Part shown: in pieces, positions 27,128-35,989 of the stretch | How positions within the stretch are numbered: position 1 is the stretch's first letter | Layout of the letters: every line of letters begins with the position of its first letter | Assembly (NCBI RefSeq): GCF_006861825.1 | Contig: NZ_VDGI01000008.1 | Span: 62,409 to 126,408, forward strand | Direction of reading: 5' to 3' | DNA: 64,000 nucleotides | Source: Psychrobacillus vulpis | GTDB lineage: Bacteria; Bacillota; Bacilli; Bacillales_A; Planococcaceae | The notes under the pieces: generated by a model | Told to the model about the DNA's origin: nothing | The model's input: the letters and a program-made list of their open reading frames with translations, nothing else | The model's database searches: none | Made by a program: the position numbers and the translations under genes

Positions 27128-27845
27128 CTTTTTCACCTCCAGCTTTTAAAAATACTTCTTCCAAGCTATTGATTTCATAATGATTTTTCAAATCTAAAGG
27201 AGATCCACTCGATATAATTTCGCCGTCTCTCACCATAGCAAGTTGATCGCATTTTTCAGCTTCGTCCATTACATGGGTTGTGATTAATATTGTTTTTCCA
27301 TCATTTTTTAGACGAGTAATCTCCGCCCAAATAGATTTTCGAAGTTCTGGATCAATCCCAACAGTCGGCTCGTCTAATATTAAAATTTGCGGATCGTGTA
27401 TTAATGCAACTGCTAGCGATAGTCTTCGTTTCATACCACCTGAATAATTTTGAACTTTTTTTGTTAGATGAGGAGTTAGATTAACTAAATCCGCTGCGTA
27501 TGCAATTCGCTCATTTTGCACATGTTTGTTTAATTTATATAGCTTAGCAAAAAAAGCGAGATTTTCTTGGCCAGTTAAGTCATTGTATAATGCATCTGCC
27601 TGCGCCATATAGCCAATTTCCTGTAGCAAATTTAAATTCGGAACTTTTGTATTTAATACTTGTACTTGGCCATTGGAAGGTTGGTCCATACCAACAATGA
27701 TTTTTACTAGAGTTGTTTTACCCGAACCAGAAGGACCGATTAGGCCAAATATTTGCCCAGAATTTACTGTAATACTTATGTTATTTAAGACCGTTTTTTT
27801 TCCAAAACTTTTACTTATTTGATCTAATACAATAGTTGAAGTCAT
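27105..27845 (-). CDS. ABC exporter ATP-binding protein
   Basis: A 246-aa ABC ATPase of the DrrA/CcmA type: Walker A GPSGSGKTT near 37, signature YSGGMKRR near 138, Walker B ILILDEP, and D-loop GIDPE. RBS AAGGAGG lies next to the ATG. First gene of the operon; the palindromic operator lies about 20 bp upstream. Confidence 0.9.
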   Translation of the reverse strand: MTSTIVLDQISKSFGKKTVLNNISITVNSGQIFGLIGPSGSGKTTLVKIIVGMDQPSNGQVQVLNTKVPNLNLLQEIGYMAQADALYNDLTGQENLAFFAKLYKLNKHVQNERIAYAADLVNLTPHLTKKVQNYSGGMKRRLSLAVALIHDPQILILDEPTVGIDPELRKSIWAEITRLKNDGKTILITTHVMDEAEKCDQLAMVRDGEIISSGSPLDLKNHYEINSLEEVFLKAGGEKDENNRIS

Positions 27846-27864
27846 TTATAAACCTCCTTTTGAA

Positions 27865-27915
27865 AATAAAAGTGAGTAATCACTCACTTTTATTATATGT
27901 ATATTTCCTTAAAGT
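27865..27915 (-). promoter_or_regulatory. Promoter and palindromic TetR operator
   Basis: Twelve-bp arms AATAAAAGTGAG (27865-27876) and CTCACTTTTATT (27883-27894) around TAATCA form a perfect 30-bp palindrome with TGAGT..ACTCA core. It overlaps the minus-strand -10 TATAAT (27897-27892), with TTGTAC 16 nt upstream as -35. A TetR dimer bound here would block the operon that encodes it. Confidence 0.78.
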
Positions 27916-28008
27916 ACAATAGTAATTAGAAAAAATATTCATACTATTAATTTTTGAGAATGGGTAAACTTATATTGGTAGGGAATAATATGTAAGGGAG
28001 ATAGTTTT

Positions 28009-28365
28009 ATGGTAATAAAATTAAAGCGAGCATATGAAGAACCTTCTAGTGAAGATGGGATTCGAGTGCTAGTTGATCGAATGTGGCCAAGAGGTGTATC
28101 GAAAGAAAAATTAAACCTCCATTTTTGGATGAAGGAAGTAACACCTTCTAAGGAATTATGTAAATGGTTTAATAATGAACCTGCTAAATTTGATGAATTT
28201 GCAAGTCAATACAAAGCAGAACTAGGGGAAGAACAATTGAAAGAATTAGTAATACTCATTACAGAAAATACACAAGATGTGACACTTGTTTATGGAGCAA
28301 AAGATGAAAAATATAACCAAGCAGTTGTTTTAAAAGAAGTATTAGAACAAAAATGTAGCCTTTAA
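28009..28365 (+). CDS. DUF488-family protein
   Basis: 118 aa matching the YeaO-like DUF488 group: KRAYEEPSSEDGIRVLVDRMWPRG near the N-terminus, WMKEVTPSKELCKWF, then a C-terminal TLVYGAKDEKYNQAVVL segment. No catalytic role is established. AAGGGAG precedes the ATG. It is not clearly linked to a neighbour. Confidence 0.85.
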   Translation: MVIKLKRAYEEPSSEDGIRVLVDRMWPRGVSKEKLNLHFWMKEVTPSKELCKWFNNEPAKFDEFASQYKAELGEEQLKELVILITENTQDVTLVYGAKDEKYNQAVVLKEVLEQKCSL

Positions 28366-28568
28366 AATATTCTACGTATGCATTTAAATTTTATTATCAT
28401 TATGAAGGGGGATTTACTGTAAAAGTTCTATTTTCATTTTTAATATCACTTATTTCGGTCTTATTCTATTTTAATTCTCAAATTACAACACCGTTTAATG
28501 AAAAGTTCCACGGGAAACAATTTTCGACATTTCATATCGATTATGAAGAAGAGAGAATAGAGATTGGC

Positions 28569-29492
28569 ATGATAGGAGATATATTATTGCATCTTCCATT
28601 GTACAATTACACAAGTTTTCTAGACTCTTTTGGACCAGTAAGAGAAGAACTGGAGTCATTAGATATTTTAATAGCCAATCAGGAGTCGATCCCTGCTGGT
28701 GCCGAATTTGGATTGTCAGGATATCCGAACTTCGCCAGCCCTTCTCATATTGTTGGGGATTTGAAGGAAGTTGGTGTAGATTTGATATCGATGGCGAATA
28801 ATCATACACTCGATCAAAAAGAAGCTGGCGTTTTGTCAGCTATTAATCATATGAAATCATACAATATGCCCTATGTTGGAGCATACGAATCGTTAGAAGA
28901 TCGAAAAACAGATCGAATTATTCAAGTAGATAATATTGATTTTGGATTTCTTAGCTATACGTACGGGACAAATAGCCACGAAACACCGGAAGGGAAAGAT
29001 TATTTAGTAAACCTAATAAATTCCAAACAAATCGCAGAAGATATTCGTGCGTTGAAACAAAAAGTAGATATTGTTGTTGTGAGTATGCATTGGGGGACGG
29101 AATACGAGATTAAACCAAACGACAATCAGAAACAACTAGCGAAGATGATTGCAGATGCAGGTGCAGATATTATCTTTGGCCATCATCCACATGTTATTCA
29201 GCCTTATGAGGTGATTACAACGAGTAGTGGTCATCAAGCACACGTTTTTTATTCGTTAGGGAATTTCTTTTCCGCACAAAAAATGGAGAATACGGATGTC
29301 GGTGGAATAGGAAAATTAGAGATCTTAAAGAAAAGCATTAATGGTAAAGAAGTGTTGAGCATAGAGAATCCTTCTTTCGTTTCGACAGCTGTTGTGAAAG
29401 GAGAGCCATTTACAGTTAATCTGCTTGTAAATGTGGAAAAACAAATCGGCAAGACGGATAAGTGGGTACAGCAACATGTATTTGGTGAATGA
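28569..29492 (+). CDS. CapA-family (PgsA-like) protein, start codon missing or degraded
   Basis: 307 aa from the first ATG, with CapA metallophosphoesterase-like features: GDILLH at the start, NQES, MANNHTLDQ, SMHWGTEY, GHHPHVIQP, FYSLGNFFS. Starting here cuts off the first beta strand. Fifty codons upstream in frame read KVLFSFLISLISVLFYFN (a signal anchor), a linker and ERIEIGMIGDIL, preceded by RBS GGGGGA at the right distance. However, the codon where a start is expected (28419-28421) is GTA, not GTG/ATG. The gene is probably inactivated by a start-codon change, or it uses a non-standard start. Confidence 0.72.
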   Translation: MIGDILLHLPLYNYTSFLDSFGPVREELESLDILIANQESIPAGAEFGLSGYPNFASPSHIVGDLKEVGVDLISMANNHTLDQKEAGVLSAINHMKSYNMPYVGAYESLEDRKTDRIIQVDNIDFGFLSYTYGTNSHETPEGKDYLVNLINSKQIAEDIRALKQKVDIVVVSMHWGTEYEIKPNDNQKQLAKMIADAGADIIFGHHPHVIQPYEVITTSSGHQAHVFYSLGNFFSAQKMENTDVGGIGKLEILKKSINGKEVLSIENPSFVSTAVVKGEPFTVNLLVNVEKQIGKTDKWVQQHVFGE

Positions 29493-29985
29493 ACAACTAC
29501 AAGTGGTGTTTTCTAGCTCCCCGCCAGTAAAGGTGAGGGAAAGCAGGGCACTGAAAAGGTCTCTATAATTCCACTTTGCCAGATAGGGTGTCCAAAAGTT
29601 TAATTAATATGAAAATCGTTGAAACGGCTCCCTTTCCGGAGGCCACTGAAAAACCAAAATTCAGAAAATAAAGTCACCACTTGAGAAGTATATTTGTATC
29701 AAAATTGGCATGACGTCCCCATAAACACCCTAAAAAGTGAAGGAATTATGGGATTTCGTTTTTATTTTTTGAAAAAAAGTGACTTTTTCAGTGACCTCCC
29801 TTTCCGCGGGCGTTACCTCAGCCTCCTCGCTTCGCTGTGGGGTCTTCACTAACACTATTCCCGCAGGAGTGTCGCCTTTTCAACGATTTTCTAGAAATGA
29901 AAAAACGCGATTAATGCTCTTAATTTCAACTCTTTTTAAGTTCCTTTGAGTAAAGGATAGCGGCTTTTGTATTATAGGTGAACCA
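29493..29985. repeat. Repeat mosaic D
   Basis: No gene between capA and lysR. The region starts with a GCAGGGCACTGAAAA end (about 29544), then TCCAAAAGTTTAATTAATATG. A 117-bp AGAAAATCG element follows (29610-29892), interrupted by a 160-bp insertion (29639-29798). Removing the insertion plus 8 bp leaves 115 bp. Confidence 0.75.
29639..29798 (+). mobile_element. 160-bp non-autonomous element, copy 1
   Basis: The ends GAGGCCACTGAAAAA (29639) and TTTTTCAGTGACCTC (29798) are 15-bp inverted repeats with one mismatch. The flanking 8-bp direct repeat CCTTTCCG (29631-29638 and 29799-29806) is exact. The element matches copy 2 at 63601-63760 over the full 160 bp with one difference. No ORF. It is AT-rich inside a GC-rich host repeat. 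Confidence 0.88.
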
Positions 29986-30888
29986 TTAATCGACTATATT
30001 TCTTTTTTGTTGCAGTATCTTTTTAAATGCACTCACTGATTTTTTATCTTCTATAATATTCGAACGTACGCAGAAGAAAAGTCGCTTAAAAGATACATGA
30101 TTAAGTGGAAGGATGAAAAGATTCTCTTCTTGAATATCCCTTTCGATAACATGAGTGGATAATAGGGATAAACCGATGTTGCTGCTCATAATCATTTCTT
30201 TAATCCCTTGGTTACTACTAATAGTAATAATAGATTTTATTTTTAATCCATTGGAGCGAATAACATGTTTTAAATATTCTCTTGTTCCAGAGCCTTCTTC
30301 TCTCATAAACCATAGTTGATTTTGGAGGTCATTTAAAGCTACCGATTGCTTTTTAGCTAATTTATGTTGTTTGGATCCAACAATGAATAATTCATCTTCC
30401 ATGAAAGGCTCTACTAATAAATTTTTGTCGTATGTTGGACCTTCTACTAATCCGATATCAACTTCGAGTAATCGAACAGATTGTACAATTTCCTCCGTAT
30501 TCCCGATAAAAACTTCAAGTTCAAGGTCCGGATATTTGGTGTGAAGCTCTACAACTAAAGAAGGTAAGATATATTCTCCAATTGTAAAGCTTGCACCAAT
30601 AATAAGTTTTCCTTTCATTTCATCATGATGCTCAGAAATATCTATTTGAGCTTGCTCGTACATCGAAAGTATTTGCTTCGCGCGTTCATACAAAATTTCA
30701 CCAGTTTCTGTGATCTTTAAAAATTTTGGTGATCGGATAAATAACTCTGTGTTAAATTCCTTCTCTAAATTTTTTATATGCAAACTGACACTAGGTTGGG
30801 AAATGTGCAGGATCTCAGCTGTTTTTGTAAAATTTTTGACCTCCGCTAGAGTTGTAAAGGTTTTTAATGCATCATAGTACAAATACAT
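29986..30888 (-). CDS. LysR-family transcriptional regulator
   Basis: A 300-aa LysR protein: N-terminal HTH (ALKTFTTLAEVKNFTKTAEILHISQPSVSLH split over about 8-40), then a substrate-binding domain (about 90-290). It is divergent from the yeiH-like gene with 102 bp between, the classic LysR-target layout also seen for E. coli yeiE/yeiH. It probably activates that gene. No coinducer is evident. Confidence 0.88.
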   Translation of the reverse strand: MYLYYDALKTFTTLAEVKNFTKTAEILHISQPSVSLHIKNLEKEFNTELFIRSPKFLKITETGEILYERAKQILSMYEQAQIDISEHHDEMKGKLIIGASFTIGEYILPSLVVELHTKYPDLELEVFIGNTEEIVQSVRLLEVDIGLVEGPTYDKNLLVEPFMEDELFIVGSKQHKLAKKQSVALNDLQNQLWFMREEGSGTREYLKHVIRSNGLKIKSIITISSNQGIKEMIMSSNIGLSLLSTHVIERDIQEENLFILPLNHVSFKRLFFCVRSNIIEDKKSVSAFKKILQQKRNIVD

Positions 30889-30990
30889 CTCTCCTTATTA
30901 TTAAAAAATTTAATAGTTTCTATGAGTTATATGTATTTTACTAATAACTCACTCTTCGGTAAAGTTTGGGGTAAGAGGAGGGCGTGAGAA

Positions 30991-32022
30991 ATGAGCCAAA
31001 CAATAGGAAATTTTCTAGAACGAAAAAACCTTCAGTCATTTAGTGCAGGGATAGGAATCACATTTATCATTGCCATTATTGCAAAAGTATTAGTTGGAAT
31101 TCCATATTTATCGATTATAGGACAATTAGTAATAGCGATATTATTGGGAATGATTTGGAGTACTACAATTGGTGTACCGACAAAACTTCAAAAAGGAGTC
31201 ACTTTTTCAAGTAAAAAACTGTTACGTATTGGCATTATTTTGTTAGGAATGCGTTTGAATTTAGTCGATATATATCACGCTGGCTTAAACGTATTTTTGA
31301 TTTCAATTATTAATGTAGCATTTGCGTTAGCAGTCGTTTATGGACTTACACTTTTATTTGGTATTGATAAAAAGTTGGGTATTCTAACTGCTTGTGGTAC
31401 AGCTATATGTGGTGCTGCTGCAATTGTAGCGATTGCTCCTCAAGTAAAAGCAAAAGATGAAGAAACAGGAGTTGCTGTTGCTACAATTGCCATATTAGGA
31501 ACATTGTTCACTTTAGTTTATACTCTACTATATCCTATTTTGGATTTAACAGCGAAGGGCTATGGTGTATTTGCTGGGGGTACCTTACATGAAATTGCGC
31601 ACGTTATTGCGGGGGCATCACCAGGAGGGGATTCAGCAGTAGATCTAGCTGTAATTGTAAAGTTAACACGTGTGGCATTATTAGTTCCCATTGCTTTAGT
31701 AATTGGATTTATTGTACAAAAAGGCAACAAATCAGAGGAGAAAAGCAAATTCTCCTTATCTACTATTCCTTGGTTTATTTTAGGGTTCCTAGCAATGAGT
31801 GGCTTAAATACACTTGGTATTTTTTCTGAAACGATAGCAAATTTTATTGTTAGTATCGCTTATCTTCTACTAGCAATGGCAATGGCTGGACTTGGGCTTA
31901 ATATTGATATTCAGTCTTTTAAAAAGTTAGGTTTAAAGACTTTTGCTGCGGGACTCATAGGCTCTATTCTGTTATCAGGTTTAGGCTATTTACTTGTATT
32001 AATGTTTCATTTAAATGTCTAA
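30991..32022 (+). CDS. YeiH/UPF0324-family putative sulfate exporter
   Basis: 343 aa with about ten membrane segments. Family motifs are LLRIGIILLGMRLNL, CGTAICGAAAIVAIAPQVKA, GGTLHEIAHVIAG and AMAGLGLNID. The family is annotated as putative sulfate or anion exporters without firm proof. RBS GAGGAGGG. Divergent from its likely LysR regulator. Confidence 0.87.
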   Translation: MSQTIGNFLERKNLQSFSAGIGITFIIAIIAKVLVGIPYLSIIGQLVIAILLGMIWSTTIGVPTKLQKGVTFSSKKLLRIGIILLGMRLNLVDIYHAGLNVFLISIINVAFALAVVYGLTLLFGIDKKLGILTACGTAICGAAAIVAIAPQVKAKDEETGVAVATIAILGTLFTLVYTLLYPILDLTAKGYGVFAGGTLHEIAHVIAGASPGGDSAVDLAVIVKLTRVALLVPIALVIGFIVQKGNKSEEKSKFSLSTIPWFILGFLAMSGLNTLGIFSETIANFIVSIAYLLLAMAMAGLGLNIDIQSFKKLGLKTFAAGLIGSILLSGLGYLLVLMFHLNV

Positions 32023-32052
32023 AGAATTGGTTATGAAAAAAAGGAGGACTCC

Positions 32053-32658
32053 ATGAAGGAACAGGATCATGATCGATTGCTAAGAATAAAAACCGAGGGT
32101 ATTCGTGAATGGCAACATCAGACGTCTCATTATAATCGATACGAAGCGACTCCTTATATGGCACTCGAGGCACTTTTTGATGAATATACGTGTACGACTT
32201 TTGATAAGTTCGTAGATTTCGGTTGTGGTAAAGGCCGATTCCCATTTTACATTCACCATCATCTTCATATTTCCGTGACAGGAGTAGAGATGAATGGTCA
32301 GCTTTATCAGGAAGCAATGGAAAATTTAGCGAGATATACAGAGAGGTCAAAACGTACGAGAGCGTCTATTAGTTTTGAAAATGCTCTTGCAGAGGAATAT
32401 GAAGTAGAACCTATCGAAAATCGCTTTTACTTCTTTAATCCATTTTCTATTCAAATATTTCAAAAGGTTATTCGAAATATTCTTCTATCTGTTGAAAATC
32501 ATCCACGTTCGGTTGATGTTATTTTATACTACCCTACTTCTGAGTACATTCAATTTCTTGAACAAAATACTGCATTTGAGCTACTAAGAGAAGTAAAAGT
32601 ACCAGTGCTATACGATCAAAATAGCAATGAGCGATTTTTGATTTTTAGGTATGAATAA
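32053..32658 (+). CDS. Class I SAM-dependent methyltransferase
   Basis: 201 aa. Motif I FVDFGCGKGRFPFY near residue 56 and the following acidic residue (VTGVEMN) define the SAM site; YFFNPFS resembles motif IV. RBS AAAAGGAGG. Thirty bp after the yeiH-like gene and probably co-transcribed. Substrate unknown; not recognised beyond the fold. Confidence 0.82.
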   Translation: MKEQDHDRLLRIKTEGIREWQHQTSHYNRYEATPYMALEALFDEYTCTTFDKFVDFGCGKGRFPFYIHHHLHISVTGVEMNGQLYQEAMENLARYTERSKRTRASISFENALAEEYEVEPIENRFYFFNPFSIQIFQKVIRNILLSVENHPRSVDVILYYPTSEYIQFLEQNTAFELLREVKVPVLYDQNSNERFLIFRYE

Positions 32659-32684
32659 ATGAAAGCACCATGCAACGTAAAGAT

Positions 32685-32986
32685 GGAGGGCACGAAAAAC
32701 TCGAATTAGTATTTTTTTAGGAACTATTTGCTGTATTGAATTAAGAGAATTTACCGCGACGCATGAGACTCCTGCGGGAAAGCGAGACAGACGAGACCCC
32801 GCACGAAGCAGAAGAGAGGAAGGAAGGCTAAGGGCGCCTCTTCCTGAGGCATCGCCTTCATGACCAACATCGTGTTGGCCCGAGGAGGCTCGTCGCTCGC
32901 CCGCGGAAAGCGAATGCCAAAGCGATAAATTCTCTTAACGACTATTTGATAGAAAACTTATTAGAATAACATTTTTCAGTACCCTT
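32685..32986 (-). mobile_element. Diverged relative of the 242-bp element
   Basis: Left end GAGGGCAC-GAAAAA (one base deleted) and right end TTTTTCAGTACCCTT. The inner sequence matches 7990-8231 (CTCGAATTAGTATTTTT..., CGCGACGCATGAGACTCC..., GAAAGCGAATGCCAAAGCG) plus about 60 extra bp near 32815-32885. The flanks GTAAAGAT (32677-32684) and GTAATGAT (32987-32994) look like a decayed 8-bp duplication. Confidence 0.6.
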
Positions 32987-33018
32987 GTAATGATGATTGT
33001 AGAGTGCTTTTATAGTTA

Positions 33019-33495
33019 TTATTTTTTTACTTCTTTAAGTAGTTCCTCGTATTCCACATACCAAGCTTGCCACTCATCTTTTCTAGATATTGTTCGACCA
33101 TCTAAAATGGCTCCGATCACATCTAGGCATACATGCCATCCTGCAAGATCTTTTATTGTTTGCTCTGTGAAGGAAGAGATAGTTTCGATGAAGGTTAATT
33201 GACATCCATCAGAAACAGGAGATAATTCAAATTTAGCGATGTCCTTATCCCATTCAAAAGCTAAAATCTTCAAAGGTTCATAATCTAAAATTTGCATGTC
33301 AATGAAAGTTCCATCTTGCATATCAAACTTGATTAAGCCACCTTTACGTAAATCAACAACTTTAAGTTCTGAGAACCATTGCTGTAATTTCTCATTATCA
33401 GTAAGCATAGACCAAACAGCTTCAACTGGATGATGAAGATGTCGTTCGTAACGTGCCGTAAAATCATCATTCACTTTTTGTATAGTTGCGATCAT
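33019..33495 (-). CDS. SRPBCC/AHSA1-family protein
   Basis: 158 aa with the START-like fold signature RHLHHPVEAVWSMLTDNEKLQQWF and a C-terminal helix (GWHVCLDVIGAILDG). Such proteins bind hydrophobic ligands; no enzyme activity can be assigned. RBS AAGGAGGAA. It lies 23 bp after the ribosomal protection gene on the same strand and is likely co-transcribed. Confidence 0.85.
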   Translation of the reverse strand: MIATIQKVNDDFTARYERHLHHPVEAVWSMLTDNEKLQQWFSELKVVDLRKGGLIKFDMQDGTFIDMQILDYEPLKILAFEWDKDIAKFELSPVSDGCQLTFIETISSFTEQTIKDLAGWHVCLDVIGAILDGRTISRKDEWQAWYVEYEELLKEVKK

Positions 33496-33518
33496 AAGAA
33501 TTCCTCCTTAAGTATGAA

Positions 33519-35462
33519 TTATAGGCAGTGCATTACTTCTTCCGCTTCATCCCAAGGAACTTTATAGCCTTTCCCTCTTGCGCAGAAAATAGAAGTGGAT
33601 GTGTACTCGGAATCTGCATCTTTATTGTAGCCAATTTGTTCAATAACTTCATCTTTATTGTGACAACGATCGTACCCACCAAATAGTAGGCTAAGTGTAC
33701 CTTTTCCATGTGTGAAAGATGCAAACGTTGTACTGTAGTTCATAAAGGTTGCGACGGGTACTCGTCCTTTTACAATTACTTTATCACCAACATTTTCAGG
33801 GGAATCAAAGCTTCCGTGAGCTTGTTGAATATCAGATAAAACTCTGCCTATGAGGTCCATATCTACTTTAATTTTAAAGAAGTAGAAAGGTTCAAGGAGC
33901 ACATTTTCAGCTTTCTCTAAACCTTGTCTTAAAGCTCTGTATGTTGCCTCTCGAAAATCTCCTCCATGGGTATGCTCGTTATGACCTCGACCTGTGAGTA
34001 GTGTTACTTTGACATCGGTAAGAGCAGAACCTGTAAGTAATCCGTGATGCTCACGTTCGAATAAATGATGCCGTACTAAGTTTTGATTCCCAATCGATAA
34101 ATCATTTGCATGACATACATTGTCAAACGAAATCCCACTATTTCTTTCAGCGGGTTCTATTAATAAGTGCACTTCTGCATAATGTTTTAAAGGCTCAAAG
34201 TGACCGTACCCTTTTACTGTTGTGTCGACTGTTTCTTTATATAAAATTTTAGGTTTACCAAAAGATACGTTGAATTGGAAACGTTCCAAGACAATTTGTT
34301 CAAGAACTTCAAGCTGAATAACACCCATCACATGCACATGTATTTCTTGAAAATGCTCATCCCAATAAACTCGTAAAGAAGGGTCTTCTGCATCTAGCAA
34401 CTTGAAACAACGCAACACTTCTTTGGCGTGAATAGAAGCGTCAAAAATAACTTTTGATTTTAAAGTAGGAATCATATCGAAGGTTGTCTTGTCATTGATG
34501 GCACCAATTCCATCGCCAATAGAGGCATTTGTTAGCCCAGTTACTGCAACTAGCTCACCCGCGACTGCTTGTTCACTAGTTTTAAACTTATTTCCGCTAT
34601 ATACTCGGAGTTGTGTAATCTTTTCTGCTAACTCTCCGTAATGTACTTCGTCTCGTACTTTTAGCTTGCCGCTTAATAATTTGAGGAATGTCACTCTATT
34701 TCCACTTTCATCATGACGAATTTTGTACACCTGTGCAGAGAATTTTTCTTCTTGTTTATAAGAGGACTCTGTTAATAAATCAAGTTTATCTAAAAATTCG
34801 ATAATACCGATGTCCTTTAGAGCAGAGCCGCTCGCACATGCAAAGATTTTATTTTCTTGAATCATGCGCGTGCATGTTTGTATCCACAAATCCTCGTCAT
34901 AACCAGTATCCATGTACTTTTCGAGAAGGTCTTCATCGCGTTCTGCTATAAATTCGATTAGATCTTCGTTGAAAGAGTTGGTTATATCGCATACGTCTTC
35001 AGATAAGTTAGTGCGAATCTCATCTAATACTTTGGCCGCATCGGTTCCTTCATAATCCGTTTTATTAATAAAGAAAAAAGTGGGCACCTGATGTTTTCGT
35101 AGTAGCTGCCATACCGTTTCTGTATGTCCTTCTACACCATCTACCGCACTAATAATGATAATTGCGTAATCCATCACTTGGATAGCCCGTTCCATTTCTG
35201 GAGAAAAATCGACGTGACCAGGAGTATCGATGACATAATAAGTGGAATCGTTATACGTGAAGATTCCTTGGTCTGCAAAAATCGTAATTCCTCTATTTTT
35301 TTCTATCGAATGACTGTCGAGGAAAGAGTCTTGATGATCGACACGACCTCTTTGTCGAATAGTCTTTGTATGATAAAGTAGCTGTTCTGAAAAAGTAGTT
35401 TTTCCAGCATCAACATGTGCTAGTATACCAATGGTTTTATACAATTCGTCACCCCTGTTCAT
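33519..35462 (-). CDS. Tet(M)-like ribosomal protection GTPase
   Basis: A 647-aa EF-G-type translation factor of the Tet(M)/Tet(O) superfamily. G1 GILAHVDAGKTT (12-23), RGIT (57-60), G3 DTPGH (79-83) and G4 NKTD (133-136) are intact, followed by EF-G domains II-V. Length is close to Tet(M) (639 aa) but the sequence is clearly divergent. It may release tetracycline or another ligand from the ribosome, or serve as a housekeeping paralogue. It sits in ordinary chromosomal surroundings without conjugative-element genes, so resistance should not be assumed. Confidence 0.82.
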   Translation of the reverse strand: MNRGDELYKTIGILAHVDAGKTTFSEQLLYHTKTIRQRGRVDHQDSFLDSHSIEKNRGITIFADQGIFTYNDSTYYVIDTPGHVDFSPEMERAIQVMDYAIIIISAVDGVEGHTETVWQLLRKHQVPTFFFINKTDYEGTDAAKVLDEIRTNLSEDVCDITNSFNEDLIEFIAERDEDLLEKYMDTGYDEDLWIQTCTRMIQENKIFACASGSALKDIGIIEFLDKLDLLTESSYKQEEKFSAQVYKIRHDESGNRVTFLKLLSGKLKVRDEVHYGELAEKITQLRVYSGNKFKTSEQAVAGELVAVTGLTNASIGDGIGAINDKTTFDMIPTLKSKVIFDASIHAKEVLRCFKLLDAEDPSLRVYWDEHFQEIHVHVMGVIQLEVLEQIVLERFQFNVSFGKPKILYKETVDTTVKGYGHFEPLKHYAEVHLLIEPAERNSGISFDNVCHANDLSIGNQNLVRHHLFEREHHGLLTGSALTDVKVTLLTGRGHNEHTHGGDFREATYRALRQGLEKAENVLLEPFYFFKIKVDMDLIGRVLSDIQQAHGSFDSPENVGDKVIVKGRVPVATFMNYSTTFASFTHGKGTLSLLFGGYDRCHNKDEVIEQIGYNKDADSEYTSTSIFCARGKGYKVPWDEAEEVMHCL

Positions 35463-35989
35463 TTCTAGCTGATGCTTATATTATAGCAAAAAGCCAGAAA
35501 TGATTTAGGGGAGTAAGGAAGGTACTGAAAAACTGTCAATTTTTCGAAGTTAATATCCTTTTTATAAAAAAATAGGACACTTTGAATGCCAAAGTGCATT
35601 TAAAGTGCCTTATTCCTGTACTTGTTCTTTTTCATTTTAATAAATTTTCTATCAGATAGTCGCTCAGAGAATTTATCACTTTGCCATTCGCTTTCCGCGG
35701 GAGTCTCATGCGTCGCGTTCAATTCTCTTAAATGAAATAAAGCAAATAGTTCCTATACAAAAATACTAATTCGAGTTTTCAGTTCCCGATGGTATTGTCT
35801 AAAATTAAAAAGTAGAGTAGGAACTTCACAACTATTCATCACTTTACTTTTTATTTCTAGAAAATCGTTGAAGAAGGCGACACTCCTGCCGCAATGCCCG
35901 CGGAAAGGGAGCCGTTTCAACGATTTTCTTATTTATTGGATTGTTGGACAACCCCATCCCTAACGAATGGGAAAGAGTGTTTTATACTA
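35463..35989. repeat. Repeat mosaic F with deleted elements
   Basis: No gene. It begins with a GGTACTGAAAAAC end (about 35521). From 35640 to 35790 it carries a deleted, inverted relative of the 242-bp element (ATAAATTTTCTATC..., TTCGCTTTCCGCGGGAG, GAGTCTCATGCGTCGCG, CTAATTCGAGTTTTCAG). At 35858-35925 there is a 117-bp-type element (AGAAAATCGTTGAAG ... TTTCAACGATTTTCT) with most of its interior missing. Confidence 0.7.

Noticed and set aside
32800-32900. Possible CRISPR or tRNA-like structure in GC-rich sequence
   Set aside because: No regular direct repeats with spacers and no cloverleaf; it is part of the repeat element.
33519-35462. Calling this an acquired tetracycline-resistance gene
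   Set aside because: Sequence is too diverged from Tet(M) and no mobile resistance context is present; only the family can be supported.
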